Source of the DNA: Aquabacterium olei
GTDB lineage: Bacteria; Pseudomonadota; Gammaproteobacteria; Burkholderiales; Burkholderiaceae_C
Direction: 5' to 3'
Assembly (NCBI RefSeq): GCF_003100395.1
Contig: NZ_CP029210.1
Location: 3,038,001 to 3,102,000, forward strand
Length of the DNA stretch: 64,000 nt
Shown here in pieces: positions 1 through 10,325 of the stretch. Each line of letters opens with the position of its first letter. The first letter of the stretch is position 1. A program made the translations under genes and the position numbers. Under the pieces are notes generated by a model. The model saw nothing but the letters and a program-made list of their open reading frames with translations. It was not told the origin of the DNA and searched no databases.

Positions 1-142
1 CCTCCACGGAGACGGGCGCCTCGGCGGCCTGGGTCGCGCCCGTTGCGACCTTGTCGGCCGCCTGCACGGCGGGCACGCCGACAAGCGCCATGCCCAGCGC
101 CAGCGCGCAGGCAGAAGAAAGAGCAGCAGGGACGATGCGCAT
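1..142 (-). CDS. Secreted protein of unknown function, N-terminal fragment
   Basis: The reverse strand reads from an ATG at 142 out of the window. The first 28 residues form a signal peptide: MRIVPAALSS, then a hydrophobic Ala/Leu/Gly/Val core, ending in a VQA-A cleavage site. An Ala/Thr-rich stretch follows. Only 47 residues are visible, so the product cannot be named. It lies upstream of and in the same direction as comM, with a 70-base gap after comM's stop that holds no recognisable gene. In related genomes a porin or other envelope protein often sits here, but that is not shown by this fragment. Confidence 0.6.
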   Translation of the reverse strand, partial: MRIVPAALSSACALALGMALVGVPAVQAADKVATGATQAAEAPVSVE

Positions 143-214
143 GAGCAGGCTCTGACAGGGGAATGGAACAAGGCGCCAGTCTATCCTTGCACCACCGCTG
201 CCGTCTGACGCGGA

Positions 215-1759
215 TCAGGAAGCGACCTGCAGCACGCGCCGGTACTGAATCGCCTCGGCCACATGGGCGGTGAGCACGTCGGCCGCGCCACCGAGGTCGG
301 CGATCGTGCGTGCCAGCCGCAGCACACGGTGGAAAGCCCGGCCGGACCAGCCCAGGCGCCCGCAAGCCGTCTGCAGAAAGGCCATGGCGTCGGCGTGCAC
401 GCGGGCGTGCTCGGTCAGGGCGGCCCCTTCCAGGCTGGCATTGAGCACGCCCTGCCGGCCGAGCTGGCGCGCCCGGGCGGCGGCCACCCGCTCGGCCACT
501 TCGGCCGTGCTTTCGCCGTCCGGACTGCGGGCCAGCACCTCCGGCGCCACCATGGGCACGTCCACCTGCACGTCGATGCGGTCGAGCAGCGGCCCGCTCA
601 GCCGGGACTGGTATCGCGTGACCTGTTCGGGCGTGCACCGGCAGCTCTTCAGCGGGTTGCCGAAGTGCCCGCAAGGACAGGGGTTCATGGCGGCCAACAG
701 CTGAAAGCGCGCCGGGAAGTCGTGCCGCCGCACGGCGCGCGAGATCGTGATGTGCCCGGTCTCCAGGGGCTCGCGCAGCGCCTCGAGCGCCGCCCGCGGA
801 AACTCCGGCAGTTCATCGAGAAACAGCAGCCCGTGGTGGGCCAGCGAGATCTCCCCCGGCCGCGGCGGGGATCCGCCTCCGACCATGGCGACGGCCGACG
901 CGCTGTGGTGCGGGCTGCGCATCACACGCTGCATCCAGCGTGATGGATCGAAATGGCCCGCCAGGCTCAGCACCGCCGCCGACTCCAGCGCCTCATCCTG
1001 ATCCAGCGGCGGCAGCAAGCCCGGAAAACGCTGCGCCAGCATGGACTTGCCTGTGCCGGGTGGGCCAACCATCAAGAGCGAATGGCGCCCCGCCGCCGCC
1101 ACCTCCAGCGCGCGCTTGGCGGCGCTCTGGCCCTTGACGTCGCGCAGATCGGGCTGCCCGATGGCGGAAGGGGCCAAGCCGCCCTCGGTCACCATGCGAA
1201 CCAGACCGCCCGGCTCGGCCCCCTCCACGCGCAAGGCGTTGACGACGTCCATCAGATGGGCCGCCCCATACAGCGGGGCACCGTTCACCAGCGCCGCCTC
1301 GCGGGCACTCGAGGCGGGCAGGACCAGCGCGCGTGGTGGCCGCTCACCGGCCTGCAAGGCCGCGCGGTGCAGGGCCAGCGCCATGGGCAGCGCGCCGCGC
1401 ACGGGCCGCAGTTCACCGCCCAGCGACAACTCGCCGGCGAACTCGAACGCGGCCACGCGCTCGGCATCCAGCTGCCCCATGGCGGTCAGGATGCCGATGG
1501 CGATGGGCAGGTCGAAACGCCCCGACTCCTTGGGCAGGTCGGCCGGCGCGAGGTTGACCGTGATGCGCTTGTTGAAGGGGAAATCCAGCCCGCAGTTGGC
1601 CAGCGCGGCACGCACCCGTTCTCGGGCCTCCTTGACCTCCGTGTCTGCCAGGCCGACCAGCGTGAAAGCCGGCAGCCCGTTGGCCAGATGCACCTCGACG
1701 GTGATTTCAGGTGCGCGCAACCCATCCAGGGCGCGGCTACGGACCAAGGCAAGCGACAT
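215..1759 (-). CDS. comM: ComM/YifB family Mg-chelatase-like AAA+ ATPase
   Basis: A 514-residue protein close to the usual length of YifB/ComM. It has the N-terminal S5-like fold region starting MSLALVRSRALDG, a Walker A motif GPPGTGKS in the middle, a Walker B-like LLFLDELPEF, and a Cys-rich stretch (NPCPCGHFGNPLKSCRC) typical of the Mg_chelatase family, followed by the C-terminal domain. In naturally transformable bacteria ComM is a hexameric helicase that promotes branch migration during integration of incoming DNA. The start at 1759 is chosen because homology begins there; the frame stays open to 1936 but that extension is arginine/glycine-rich and not family-like. It is divergent from glnK, and the gap between them carries the glnK regulatory sites. 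Confidence 0.93.
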   Translation of the reverse strand: MSLALVRSRALDGLRAPEITVEVHLANGLPAFTLVGLADTEVKEARERVRAALANCGLDFPFNKRITVNLAPADLPKESGRFDLPIAIGILTAMGQLDAERVAAFEFAGELSLGGELRPVRGALPMALALHRAALQAGERPPRALVLPASSAREAALVNGAPLYGAAHLMDVVNALRVEGAEPGGLVRMVTEGGLAPSAIGQPDLRDVKGQSAAKRALEVAAAGRHSLLMVGPPGTGKSMLAQRFPGLLPPLDQDEALESAAVLSLAGHFDPSRWMQRVMRSPHHSASAVAMVGGGSPPRPGEISLAHHGLLFLDELPEFPRAALEALREPLETGHITISRAVRRHDFPARFQLLAAMNPCPCGHFGNPLKSCRCTPEQVTRYQSRLSGPLLDRIDVQVDVPMVAPEVLARSPDGESTAEVAERVAAARARQLGRQGVLNASLEGAALTEHARVHADAMAFLQTACGRLGWSGRAFHRVLRLARTIADLGGAADVLTAHVAEAIQYRRVLQVAS

Positions 1760-1847
1760 CGGGAACAGGGAAGAAGGACGATGGAGCGAGATTGTCGTCA
1801 TCGACCCGGTGTCTGGCTGTCCCCCTGGAGAGCGAGGCGCCCCCTGA

Positions 1848-1864
1848 CGCACCAATGTTGTGCC
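1848..1864 (+). promoter_or_regulatory. NtrC-type enhancer site upstream of glnK-amt
   Basis: The bases CGCACCAATGTTGTGCC form an imperfect inverted repeat that fits the NtrC operator pattern TGCACCA-N3-TGGTGCA at most positions. Its centre lies roughly 160 bases upstream of the transcription start predicted from the sigma-54 promoter at 1989-2004, a usual distance for an enhancer. Recognition is by eye; a second half-site (GGTGCG) lies downstream near 1910 without a matching partner. Confidence 0.55.
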
Positions 1865-1879
1865 CCGCGCCTTCCATGA

Positions 1880-2386
<507 letters not shown>

Positions 2387-2454
2387 TTCCGCGTTGGCCG
2401 CACCGCCCGGTGTGTGTCCTCCCCCTCCTCCTTTGAGTACCTGAGAGGCATTTC

Positions 2455-3993
2455 ATGAGAAAGCTCATTGCGTCCATCGCACTGGGGCTCGCCGCCTTCG
2501 GCCTGCTGGGCGTGTCGCACGCCCAGGATGCTGCCGCGCCAGCCCCCGTCGCCGCCACCGCCACCGAGGCTGCGGCCGCCCCGGCTTCTGCACCCGAGGC
2601 CGCCCCTCTGGCCGCTGAAGCTGCCTCCGCGCCCGCCGAAGCTGCAGCCGCTGCGCCCGTCCCCAACAAGGGCGACGTGACCTGGATGATGGTCTCCACG
2701 CTGCTGGTGATCCTGATGACCGTGCCCGGTCTGGCCCTGTTCTACGGCGGCCTGGTGCGCAGCAAGAACATGCTGTCCGTGCTGATGCAGGTGATGGTCA
2801 CGTTCTCGATGATCGTCGTGCTGTGGTTCATCTATGGCTACAGCCTGGCCTTCACCGAGGGCAACGCCTTCATCGGCGGCCTGGATCGCCTGATGATGAA
2901 GGGCGTGTGGGACAACGCCGCGGGCACCTTTGCCAACGCCGCCACTTTCAGCAAGGGCGTGGTGATCCCCGAGATCGTGTTCGCCGCCTTCCAGGCCACC
3001 TTCGCCGGCATCACCTGCTGCCTGATCGTCGGCGCCTTTGCCGAGCGCATCAAGTTCTCGGCCGTGCTGCTGTTCATGGTGCTGTGGTTCACCTTCAGCT
3101 ACGCCCCGATCGCGCACATGGTCTGGTTCTGGATGGGCCCGGACGCCTACACCTCGGCTGACGTGGTGGAAGCCATGAACGGCAAGGCCGGTCTGATCTG
3201 GCAACACGGCGCGCTGGACTTTGCCGGCGGCACGGTGGTGCACATCAACGCTGCCGTGGCGGGCCTGGTCGGTTCCTACATGGTCGGCAAGCGCATCGGC
3301 TACGGCAAGGAAGCCTTCACCCCGCACTCGCTGACGCTGACCATGGTCGGTGCCTCGCTGCTGTGGGTGGGCTGGTTCGGCTTCAACGCCGGCTCGGCTC
3401 TGGAAGCCAACGGCTTCGCTGCCCTGGCCTTCATCAACACCTTTGCCGCCACCGCCGCTGCCGTGCTGGCCTGGTGTCTGGGCGAAGGCCTGCTGAAGGG
3501 CAAGGCTTCGATGCTGGGTGCCGCTTCGGGCGCCGTCGCCGGCCTCGTGGCGATCACCCCGGCTGCCGGCAACGTCGGCATCGGTGGTGCGCTGATCATC
3601 GGTCTGCTGTCTGGCTTCGTCTGCCTGTGGGGCGTGTCGGGTCTGAAGAAGATCCTGGGTGCCGACGACTCGCTGGACGTGTTCGGCGTGCACGGTGTGG
3701 GCGGCATCCTGGGTGCCCTGCTGACCGGCGTGTTCAACTCGCCCAACCTGGGCGGCCCCTCGGTGGTGTCCGACTGGGTCACGGTCTCGATGGTGACGGG
3801 CGACGCCTACTCGATCGCCAGCCAGGTCTGGATCCAGCTCAAGGGCGTGCTGATCACCATCGTGTGGTCGGGTGTGGTCTCGCTGATCGCCTACAAGATC
3901 GTCGACGTGGTGATCGGTCTGCGCGTGCCGGAAGAGGAAGAGCGCGAAGGCCTGGACATCACCTCGCACGGCGAGACGGCCTATCACAAGTGA
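2455..3993 (+). CDS. amt: Ammonium transporter Amt
   Basis: A 512-residue ammonium channel. Residues 1-23 are a cleavable signal peptide ending SHA, followed by an unusually long Ala/Pro/Glu-rich linker (about 24-70), then the 11-helix Amt core with the signature FYGGLVRSKNMLS. The pore histidines are H263 and H413, exactly 150 residues apart like H168/H318 of E. coli AmtB, and the conserved Asp precedes FAGGTVVH. It acts as a trimer in the inner membrane, gated by GlnK. It lies 68 bases downstream of glnK, in the same transcription unit, with a GAGAGG ribosome-binding site and a strong terminator after the stop. Confidence 0.96.
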   Translation: MRKLIASIALGLAAFGLLGVSHAQDAAAPAPVAATATEAAAAPASAPEAAPLAAEAASAPAEAAAAAPVPNKGDVTWMMVSTLLVILMTVPGLALFYGGLVRSKNMLSVLMQVMVTFSMIVVLWFIYGYSLAFTEGNAFIGGLDRLMMKGVWDNAAGTFANAATFSKGVVIPEIVFAAFQATFAGITCCLIVGAFAERIKFSAVLLFMVLWFTFSYAPIAHMVWFWMGPDAYTSADVVEAMNGKAGLIWQHGALDFAGGTVVHINAAVAGLVGSYMVGKRIGYGKEAFTPHSLTLTMVGASLLWVGWFGFNAGSALEANGFAALAFINTFAATAAAVLAWCLGEGLLKGKASMLGAASGAVAGLVAITPAAGNVGIGGALIIGLLSGFVCLWGVSGLKKILGADDSLDVFGVHGVGGILGALLTGVFNSPNLGGPSVVSDWVTVSMVTGDAYSIASQVWIQLKGVLITIVWSGVVSLIAYKIVDVVIGLRVPEEEEREGLDITSHGETAYHK

Positions 3994-4045
3994 TCGACCC
4001 GGAATCCGGACGGGGCCCCGCCCCGCCGCCGGACCCGCTGTCAAC

Positions 4046-4075
4046 GGGGCTGCCTTCGGGCGGCCCCTTTTTTTT
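4046..4075 (+). terminator. Rho-independent terminator after amt
   Basis: A nine-pair stem (GGGGCTGCC / GGCGGCCCC, one T-G wobble) closes on a TTCG tetraloop and is followed directly by eight T. It lies 53 bases after the amt stop and should end the glnK-amt transcript before gshA. Confidence 0.92.
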
Positions 4076-4146
4076 GGCCGATGTGCCCCCACATGCGGAT
4101 GTTCCTAGAATGATCCGGTGTCCACAGACTCCCGCCTGCCTCCGCC

Positions 4147-5442
4147 ATGGTTCCTCACCTCATCACCGCACTGACCGGCCCGATCAACGAACTGGAGCAG
4201 CGCATGCTCGAGTCCATGCCGGCCATTGAGCGCTGGTTCCGGCTGGAGTGGATGGAGCACACGCCGCCGTTCTACACCTCGGTGGACCTGCGCAATGCGG
4301 GCTTCAAGCTGGCGCCGGTGGACACCAACCTGTATCCGGGCGGCTTCAACAACCTCACGGCGGAGATGATCCCGCTGGCCGTGCAGGCCGCCATGGCCGC
4401 AATCGAGAAGATCTGCCCCGAAGCCAAGAACCTGCTGCTGATTCCTGAGAAGCACACGCGCAACACCTTCTACCTGGCGAACGTGGCCCGCTTGATGCAG
4501 ATCTTCGGCTCGGCCGGCCTCAATGTGCGGCTCGGCACGCTGGACGAAACCATCACCGAACCGACCGAGCTGCCCCTGCCGGATGGCTCGACGCTGACGC
4601 TGGAGCCGCTGGTGCGCACCAAGCGCCGCCTGGGGCTCAAGCACTTCGATCCGTGCACGATCCTTGTCAACAACGACCTGTCGGCCGGCATCCCGCCCGT
4701 GCTGGAGAACCTGCACGAGCAGTACCTGCTGCCGCCGCTGCATGCCGGGTGGGCGGTGCGCCGCAAGAGCCAGCACTTCAGTGCCTACGAGGAAGTGGCC
4801 AAGAAGTTCGCCAAGCTCCTGGGGATGGACCCGTGGCTGATCAACCCGATGTATGCGGTGTGCGAGGGCGTGAACTTCCAGGAAGGCGCCGGGCTGGACG
4901 CCCTGCAGGCCCAGGTTGACGCCATGCTCAACAAGGTTCGCCGCAAGTACAAGGAATACGGCATCAACGAGAAGCCCTTTGTCATCGTCAAGGCCGACAA
5001 CGGCACCTACGGCATGGGCATCATGACCGTGCGGGACGCCAAGGAGCTGGTCGACCTGAACCGCCGCACGCGCAACAAGATGTCGGTGGTGAAGGATGGG
5101 CAGGAGGTGACGCGCGTCATCATCCAGGAAGGCGTGCCCACGTACGAGCGCCTGAATGACGCCGTGGCCGAGCCGGTGGTCTACATGATCGACCGCTACG
5201 TGGTGGGCGGGTTCTACCGCGTGCACGCCGAGCGGGGCATCGACGAAAACCTCAACGCGCCGGGCTCGAGCTTCGTGCCGCTGGCCTTTGCTGAGCCGGC
5301 CCACCTGCCCCGCCCGGGCGTGAAGCCGGGCGTGAGCGCCCCGAACCGCTTCTACATGTATGGCGTGATCGCGCGCCTCGCCATGCTGGCTGCCGCCTAC
5401 GAGCTCGAGGCCACGGACCCGAACGCCGAGGTCTACGCCTGA
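4147..5442 (+). CDS. gshA: Glutamate-cysteine ligase (proteobacterial ATP-grasp type)
   Basis: A 431-residue protein of the glutamate-cysteine ligase family typified by Acidithiobacillus (GshA_ferroox type), not related in sequence to E. coli GshA. Recognisable segments are the N-terminal [20 protein letters not shown], the [13 protein letters not shown] block and the nucleotide-binding [13 protein letters not shown] region near residues 278-292. It makes gamma-glutamylcysteine from glutamate and cysteine, the first step of glutathione synthesis in the cytosol. It is the first gene after the amt terminator; gshB for the second step lies 3 kb downstream on the same strand. Confidence 0.93.
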   Translation: MVPHLITALTGPINELEQRMLESMPAIERWFRLEWMEHTPPFYTSVDLRNAGFKLAPVDTNLYPGGFNNLTAEMIPLAVQAAMAAIEKICPEAKNLLLIPEKHTRNTFYLANVARLMQIFGSAGLNVRLGTLDETITEPTELPLPDGSTLTLEPLVRTKRRLGLKHFDPCTILVNNDLSAGIPPVLENLHEQYLLPPLHAGWAVRRKSQHFSAYEEVAKKFAKLLGMDPWLINPMYAVCEGVNFQEGAGLDALQAQVDAMLNKVRRKYKEYGINEKPFVIVKADNGTYGMGIMTVRDAKELVDLNRRTRNKMSVVKDGQEVTRVIIQEGVPTYERLNDAVAEPVVYMIDRYVVGGFYRVHAERGIDENLNAPGSSFVPLAFAEPAHLPRPGVKPGVSAPNRFYMYGVIARLAMLAAAYELEATDPNAEVYA

Positions 5443-5524
5443 CCCCACTGCACCATTTCGGAGCGCGCGCGCAGAGGCGGAACACGGGCAAAATGCCCAT
5501 CTGTCGCAACGCGTTCGTCTCCAC

Positions 5525-7411
5525 GTGCAACACAGCCCCAACGCCGCCCTCAGCGGCAAACAGCTCGCCGGCCTGACCCTCGGTGCCATCGGCATCGTCT
5601 ACGGCGACATCGGCACCAGTCCCCTGTATGCCCTCAAGGAGGTGTTCGCGCACGGCCACGTGCCGCTCACGCCCGAAAACATCTACGGCATCCTGTCGAT
5701 GATCTTCTGGACGCTGATGGTGATCGTCTCGCTGAAGTACGTGACGCTGATCCTGCGGGCCGACAACAACGGCGAAGGCGGCCTGATTGCCATGCTGGCC
5801 CTGGCCTCCACCGCGGTGGCCGACCGGCCGGCGCTGCGCGCCAAGCTGCTGGGCATCGGCATCTTCGGCACGGCCATCTTCTTCGGTGACGGGGTGATCA
5901 CCCCCGCCGTGTCGGTGCTGTCGGCGGTGGAGGGCATGGAGGTGGCCGCGCCCGCGCTGGAGCGCTTCGTCGTGCCGGTCACGCTCGTGGTGCTCACGGG
6001 CCTGTTCATGGTCCAGAAGCACGGCACCGGCGGCATCGGCAAGTTCTTCGGCCCCATCACGGCACTGTGGTTCATCGTGCTGGCGGTGCTGGGGGTCATG
6101 CACATCGTCGGCAATCCAGCGGTGCTGGCCGCGCTCAGCCCGCATCACGCCCTGTTGTTCGTCTTCACCCACCCGGGCATGGCCTTCGTGGCGCTGGGCT
6201 CGGTGATCCTGTGCGCCACCGGCGCCGAGGCGCTGTATGCCGACATGGGCCACTTCGGCAAGAAGCCCATCCGGCTGGCGTGGTTCAGCCTGGTGCTGCC
6301 CGCGCTGACGCTGAACTACTTTGGCCAGGGCGCCATGCTGCTGGCCCATCCCGAGAACGTCGAAAACCCCTTCTTCGAGATGGCGCCGCACTGGGCGCTG
6401 TACCCGCTGGTGGGCCTGGCCACCTGCGCCACCGTGATCGCGTCGCAGGCCCTGATTTCGGCCGCCTTCTCGGTCACCAAGCAGGTGATCCAGCTGGGCT
6501 ACCTGCCGCGTCTGCGCATCCTGCACACCTCGGTCAACGAGACGGGCCAGATCTACATCCCCTTCGTGAACTGGACGCTGTACGGCTGCATCGTGCTGGC
6601 CGTGATCTTCTTTGGCTCGAGCAGCAAGCTGGCCGCGGCCTACGGCATCACCGTCACGATCGACATGCTGATCACCACGGTGATGACCTTCTTCGTGATC
6701 CGTTTTGCCTGGAAGCTGCCGCTGGCGCTGTGCATCGGCGCCACCGGCATCTTCTTCGTGATCGACATCATGTTCTTCAGTGCGAACGTGATCAAGGTCG
6801 TGGATGGCGGCTGGTTCCCACTGCTGATCGGCGTGGTGATGTTCAGCCTGATGATGACCTGGCGGGATGGGCGGGCGCTGCTCAGCGAGCGCCTGCGTTC
6901 GGACTCGATCGACCTGCTGCCCTTCCTGGAGGCCGTGTTCTCCAGCCCGCCGCAGCGTGTGGAAGGCACGGCCGTCTTTCTCAATGCCGACGCAGGCACC
7001 ACGCCAAACGCCCTGCTGCACAACCTGAAGCACAACAAGGTGCTGCACAAGCAGAACCTGTTCGTGACGGTGAAGTCGCACGAGGTGCCGTGGATCGGCT
7101 TCGACCAGCGCGTCGAGATCGAATCGCTGGGCAACAGCTGCTGGCAGATCATGCTGCACTTCGGTTTCAAGAACGAACCGGACGTGCCGGAAGCGCTCAA
7201 GCTGGTGCGCCAGCACGGCGTCCACATCGACGACATGGAAACCAGCTACTTCCTGTCGCGTGACATCGTGATCCCGACCATCGGCGGTGGCATGGCGCCG
7301 TGGCGCGAGAAGCTGTTTGCGAGCATGCACCGCAACGCGTCGGGCGTGGCCGACTTCCTCAGCCTGCCGGCCAACCGCGTGGTCGAGCTGGGTTCGAAGG
7401 TCGAGCTCTGA
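5525..7411 (+). CDS. kup: KUP-family potassium uptake protein
   Basis: A 628-residue membrane protein with the KUP signature GDIGTSPLY at about residues 27-35, DNNGEGGL near 79-86, around twelve transmembrane helices, and a soluble C-terminal domain of about 170 residues. KUP proteins import K+ with protons across the inner membrane. The start is a GTG at 5525 with no strong ribosome-binding site; no in-frame ATG exists upstream before the gshA stop. It is set between gshA and gshB; glutathione and K+ are linked through electrophile-gated K+ efflux in other bacteria, but a functional link here is only suggested by position. Confidence 0.94.
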   Translation: MQHSPNAALSGKQLAGLTLGAIGIVYGDIGTSPLYALKEVFAHGHVPLTPENIYGILSMIFWTLMVIVSLKYVTLILRADNNGEGGLIAMLALASTAVADRPALRAKLLGIGIFGTAIFFGDGVITPAVSVLSAVEGMEVAAPALERFVVPVTLVVLTGLFMVQKHGTGGIGKFFGPITALWFIVLAVLGVMHIVGNPAVLAALSPHHALLFVFTHPGMAFVALGSVILCATGAEALYADMGHFGKKPIRLAWFSLVLPALTLNYFGQGAMLLAHPENVENPFFEMAPHWALYPLVGLATCATVIASQALISAAFSVTKQVIQLGYLPRLRILHTSVNETGQIYIPFVNWTLYGCIVLAVIFFGSSSKLAAAYGITVTIDMLITTVMTFFVIRFAWKLPLALCIGATGIFFVIDIMFFSANVIKVVDGGWFPLLIGVVMFSLMMTWRDGRALLSERLRSDSIDLLPFLEAVFSSPPQRVEGTAVFLNADAGTTPNALLHNLKHNKVLHKQNLFVTVKSHEVPWIGFDQRVEIESLGNSCWQIMLHFGFKNEPDVPEALKLVRQHGVHIDDMETSYFLSRDIVIPTIGGGMAPWREKLFASMHRNASGVADFLSLPANRVVELGSKVEL

Positions 7412-7440
7412 ACGCGTCGCCCAGCCTCCTGTCGCGCCTG

Positions 7441-8619
7441 GTGCGCGACTCGGCGCTCTCGTCGGTGTCGGCGGGCTTCGTGGCCACGCTGGTGGCCTTC
7501 ACCAGCACCATTGCGCTGGTGTTCCAGGCGGCCCGGCTGCTGGGCGCCACGCCCGACCAGCTCAGCTCGTGGGTGCTGGCCCTGGGTGTGGGCATGGGCG
7601 TGGGCAGCATCGGCCTGTCGCTGTGGCTGCGCGCACCCGTGCTGGTGACCTGGTCAACCCCCGGCGCGGCCGTGATCGCCACCGCGTCAACGGGCGTGAG
7701 CCTGGCCGAGGCGACCGGTGCCTTCCTGGTGTGCGGGCTGCTGATGTGGCTGTGCGGGGCAACGCGCGTGTTCGAGCGGATGATGGACCGCATCCCCGTC
7801 GCGCTGGCTTCGGCGCTGCTGGCGGGCATTCTGGCGCGCTTTGCGCTGCAGTCCTTCTCGGCGGCTTCCGGCGAGCCGCTGCTGGTCATCACCATGCTCG
7901 TGGCCTACCTGCTGGGCAAGCGCTGGATGCCGCGCTATGCGGTGATCTTCGTCCTGGGTGTGGGCATGGCGGTGGCGGGCGTGCGCGGGCAGCTGGATGC
8001 GTCCCAGCTCAATCTGAATCTGGCCAGCCCGGTGTTCGTGATGCCGGCGTTCTCGTGGCACGCCGTGGTGGGCATGGGTCTGCCGCTGTTCATCGTCACC
8101 ATGGCCTCGCAGGCGGTGCCGGGCATTTCCGCCCTCCGCGTGGCGGGCTACCCGTCCCCGGTGTCACCGCTGATGAGCTGGTCGGGCGTGCTGACGCTGG
8201 TGCTCGCCCCGTTCGGCGGCTACACGTTCAACCTGGCGGCCATCACCGCCGCCATCGTGCTGAGCCCGCACGCCCACCCCGAGCCGGCCCGCCGCTACAC
8301 CGCGGCCGTCTACGCCGGCGTGTTCTACATCCTCATGGCCCTGCTGGGTGGGGCCGTGGCCGGGCTCCTGGCGGCGTTTCCGCAGGCCCTGGTGATCTCG
8401 GTGGCGGGCCTGGCCCTGCTGGGCACCATCGCCAATGGCCTGGCCAACGCGCTGCACGACGTGCGCTACCGCGAGGCGGCCATCATCACTTTTCTTGTGA
8501 CACTGTCGGGCGTGACGCTGCTGGGCATCGGATCGGCCTTCTGGGGCCTGGTCGCCGGCGCGTTGACGCTGTTCGTGGAACACTTCCGACATCCCACCGA
8601 ACCGACCGAGACACCATGA
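7441..8619 (+). CDS. BenE-family membrane transporter (benzoate/H+ symporter-like)
   Basis: A protein of about 392 residues with some twelve hydrophobic segments. It has the BenE family start pattern (SAGFVATLVAFTSTIALVFQAA), WSTPGAAVI and the conserved GGYTFNLAAITAAI segment. The family was defined by Acinetobacter BenE, which imports benzoate; most members, including this one, have unknown substrates, and no benzoate catabolic genes are visible. The start is uncertain: the frame is open from an ATG at 7300, but that would overlap kup by over 100 bases; the GTG at 7441 fits the family N terminus. Its stop overlaps the gshB start (ATGA), indicating co-translation with gshB. Confidence 0.85.
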   Translation: MRDSALSSVSAGFVATLVAFTSTIALVFQAARLLGATPDQLSSWVLALGVGMGVGSIGLSLWLRAPVLVTWSTPGAAVIATASTGVSLAEATGAFLVCGLLMWLCGATRVFERMMDRIPVALASALLAGILARFALQSFSAASGEPLLVITMLVAYLLGKRWMPRYAVIFVLGVGMAVAGVRGQLDASQLNLNLASPVFVMPAFSWHAVVGMGLPLFIVTMASQAVPGISALRVAGYPSPVSPLMSWSGVLTLVLAPFGGYTFNLAAITAAIVLSPHAHPEPARRYTAAVYAGVFYILMALLGGAVAGLLAAFPQALVISVAGLALLGTIANGLANALHDVRYREAAIITFLVTLSGVTLLGIGSAFWGLVAGALTLFVEHFRHPTEPTETP

Positions 8620-9563
8620 AGCTGCTTTTCGTTGTCGACCCGCTCGACACCTTCAAGACCTACAAGGACAGCACCTTCGCGATGATGCGTGAGGGCGCTG
8701 CGCGGGGCCATGAACTCTGGGCCTGCGAGCCGCCGCAAATCGTGTGGCAACGCGACGGCCGGGTGCAGGCCGAGGCCGCCCGCATCACGCTGACCGGCGA
8801 TGCCGACGACTGGTACACCGTCGAAGAAATGGCCGTGGTGGCGCTGGCCGACGCCGACGCCGTGCTGATGCGCAAGGACCCGCCCTTCGACGCCGAGTAC
8901 CTGTACGCCACCCACCTGCTGAGCCAGGCGGAGCGCGAAGGCGCCCGCGTGTTCAACAGCCCGCAGGCGCTGCGCGAGCACCCCGAGAAGCTGGCCATCA
9001 TGGCCTACCCGCAGTTCATTGCGCCCACGCTGGTCACGCGCGACATCGAGACCGTGCGCGCCTTCCACGCGCAGCACCGTGACGTGATCCTCAAGCCGCT
9101 GGACGGCATGGGCGGCGCGGGCATCTTCCGTGTGAAGGACGACGGGCTGAACCTCGGCAGCGTGGCCGAAACCCTCACGCGCAATGGCACGCAGACCATC
9201 ATGGTGCAGAAGTTCCTGCCGGCCATCAGCGAGGGCGACAAGCGGGTGCTGGTCATCGATGGCGAGCCGGTGCCCTACGCGCTGGCGCGCATCCCGCAGG
9301 GGGGCGAGGTCCGGGGCAACCTGGCCGCGGGCGGCAAAGGGGTGGCTCAGCCCCTGAGCGAGTCGGATCTGACGATTGCCCGCCACCTCGGCCCCATCCT
9401 GGCGGCACGTGGCCTGTTGCTCGTGGGCCTGGACATCATCGGCGACCGTCTCACCGAGATCAACGTGACGAGCCCGACCTGCTTCCAGGAGATCACGCAG
9501 CAGACCGGGTGGGATGTGGCGGCGCGCTTCATCGATGCGCTGGAAGCCCGCCTGAAGGGCTGA
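8616..9563 (+). CDS. gshB: Glutathione synthetase
   Basis: A 315-residue ATP-grasp enzyme of standard GshB length. Visible family blocks are FVVDPLDTFKTYKDST at the N terminus, the RKDPPFD motif (86-92), NSPQALREHPEK, the glycine-rich ATP loop KPLDGMGGAGIF (160-171) and EINVTSPT near the C terminus. It joins gamma-glutamylcysteine and glycine to make glutathione. The ATG at 8616 overlaps the stop of the BenE-type gene by four bases. In many Burkholderiales gshB is followed by PTS IIA and HPr genes; here a two-component pair on the other strand follows. Confidence 0.96.
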   Translation: MKLLFVVDPLDTFKTYKDSTFAMMREGAARGHELWACEPPQIVWQRDGRVQAEAARITLTGDADDWYTVEEMAVVALADADAVLMRKDPPFDAEYLYATHLLSQAEREGARVFNSPQALREHPEKLAIMAYPQFIAPTLVTRDIETVRAFHAQHRDVILKPLDGMGGAGIFRVKDDGLNLGSVAETLTRNGTQTIMVQKFLPAISEGDKRVLVIDGEPVPYALARIPQGGEVRGNLAAGGKGVAQPLSESDLTIARHLGPILAARGLLLVGLDIIGDRLTEINVTSPTCFQEITQQTGWDVAARFIDALEARLKG

Positions 9564-9578
9564 CGGTTCAAGGCGTGT

Positions 9579-10325
9579 TCAGCCCCGCGGCCGGCCGAAC
9601 ACGTCGAGCAGCCCGAGCCGGCTCGCTTCGTACACGGCCTCGCTGCGCGAGTGGACGGCGAGCTTGGCATACAGCTTCTTGATGTAGGTCTGCACCGAGT
9701 GCACGGTGATGCCCTGCTCGCGCGCGATCTCGGCGTAGGCATAGCCACGGGCGATGAACTCGAGCACTTCCTGTTCGCGACGGCTCAGGCTGACCGGCGC
9801 GGGCACGTCGGCCGCCTCCGACGGCATCGCCGTGGCCATGAGCGGCACGGGCGCGGCGCGGTCCGGTTCGGCGATCCGCCCGGAATCGGGAACCGGGCGC
9901 AGTCGTTTGAGCAAGTGGCGCGCGATCATCGGCGAAATCGGGGAGGCGCCCTGCTTGACGGCCAGCAGCGTGGCCGCAATGTCGGCCGCCTCGTCGTCCT
10001 TGTGCACATAGCCCACCGCACCGGCTTCGATGCTGGCCACCACGTTGGCCTCATCCCCGAACATCGACACGACCAGCATGTCGCACGCGGGCCAGCGCTG
10101 GTGCACCTGGCGCAGCAGGCTCAGGCCACTGCCATCCGGCAGCCCCAGGTCGACCAGCAACAAGTCGGCCCCCCGGTGTTCGAACCACGCCGCGGCCGGC
10201 GCCAGCGTGCCGAAGCTGGCGCGCAGGTGCAAGGCGGGATGGGCATCGATGGACTGCTCGAGGAACTGACGGGTCAGCTGATTGTCCTCGACCAGCACCA
10301 CGTCCCAGGGGGCGTCGCGGTTCAT
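9579..10325 (-). CDS. NarL/LuxR-type response regulator
   Basis: A 248-residue response regulator. The receiver domain (about 8-125) has the acidic pair E13/D14, phospho-acceptor D59 in LLLVDLGLPDG and K109 in GYVHKDD. A proline/alanine-rich linker leads to a LuxR-type helix-turn-helix (about 178-240: SLSRREQEVLEFIARG, then IKKLYAKLAVHSRSEAV). It should bind DNA when phosphorylated by the kinase encoded directly upstream, with which it shares an ATGA overlap. Targets are unknown; it converges on gshB with only a 15-base gap. Confidence 0.92.
   Translation of the reverse strand: MNRDAPWDVVLVEDNQLTRQFLEQSIDAHPALHLRASFGTLAPAAAWFEHRGADLLLVDLGLPDGSGLSLLRQVHQRWPACDMLVVSMFGDEANVVASIEAGAVGYVHKDDEAADIAATLLAVKQGASPISPMIARHLLKRLRPVPDSGRIAEPDRAAPVPLMATAMPSEAADVPAPVSLSRREQEVLEFIARGYAYAEIAREQGITVHSVQTYIKKLYAKLAVHSRSEAVYEASRLGLLDVFGRPRG

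Noticed and set aside
5252..7330. A 692-codon minus-strand frame opposite kup
   Set aside because: Same pattern of shadow composition; the plus-strand KUP protein is unambiguous.
7300..7440. ATG at 7300 as start of the BenE-type gene
   Set aside because: It would overlap kup by over 100 bases and the added residues are Arg/Gly/Pro-rich, unlike the family N terminus.
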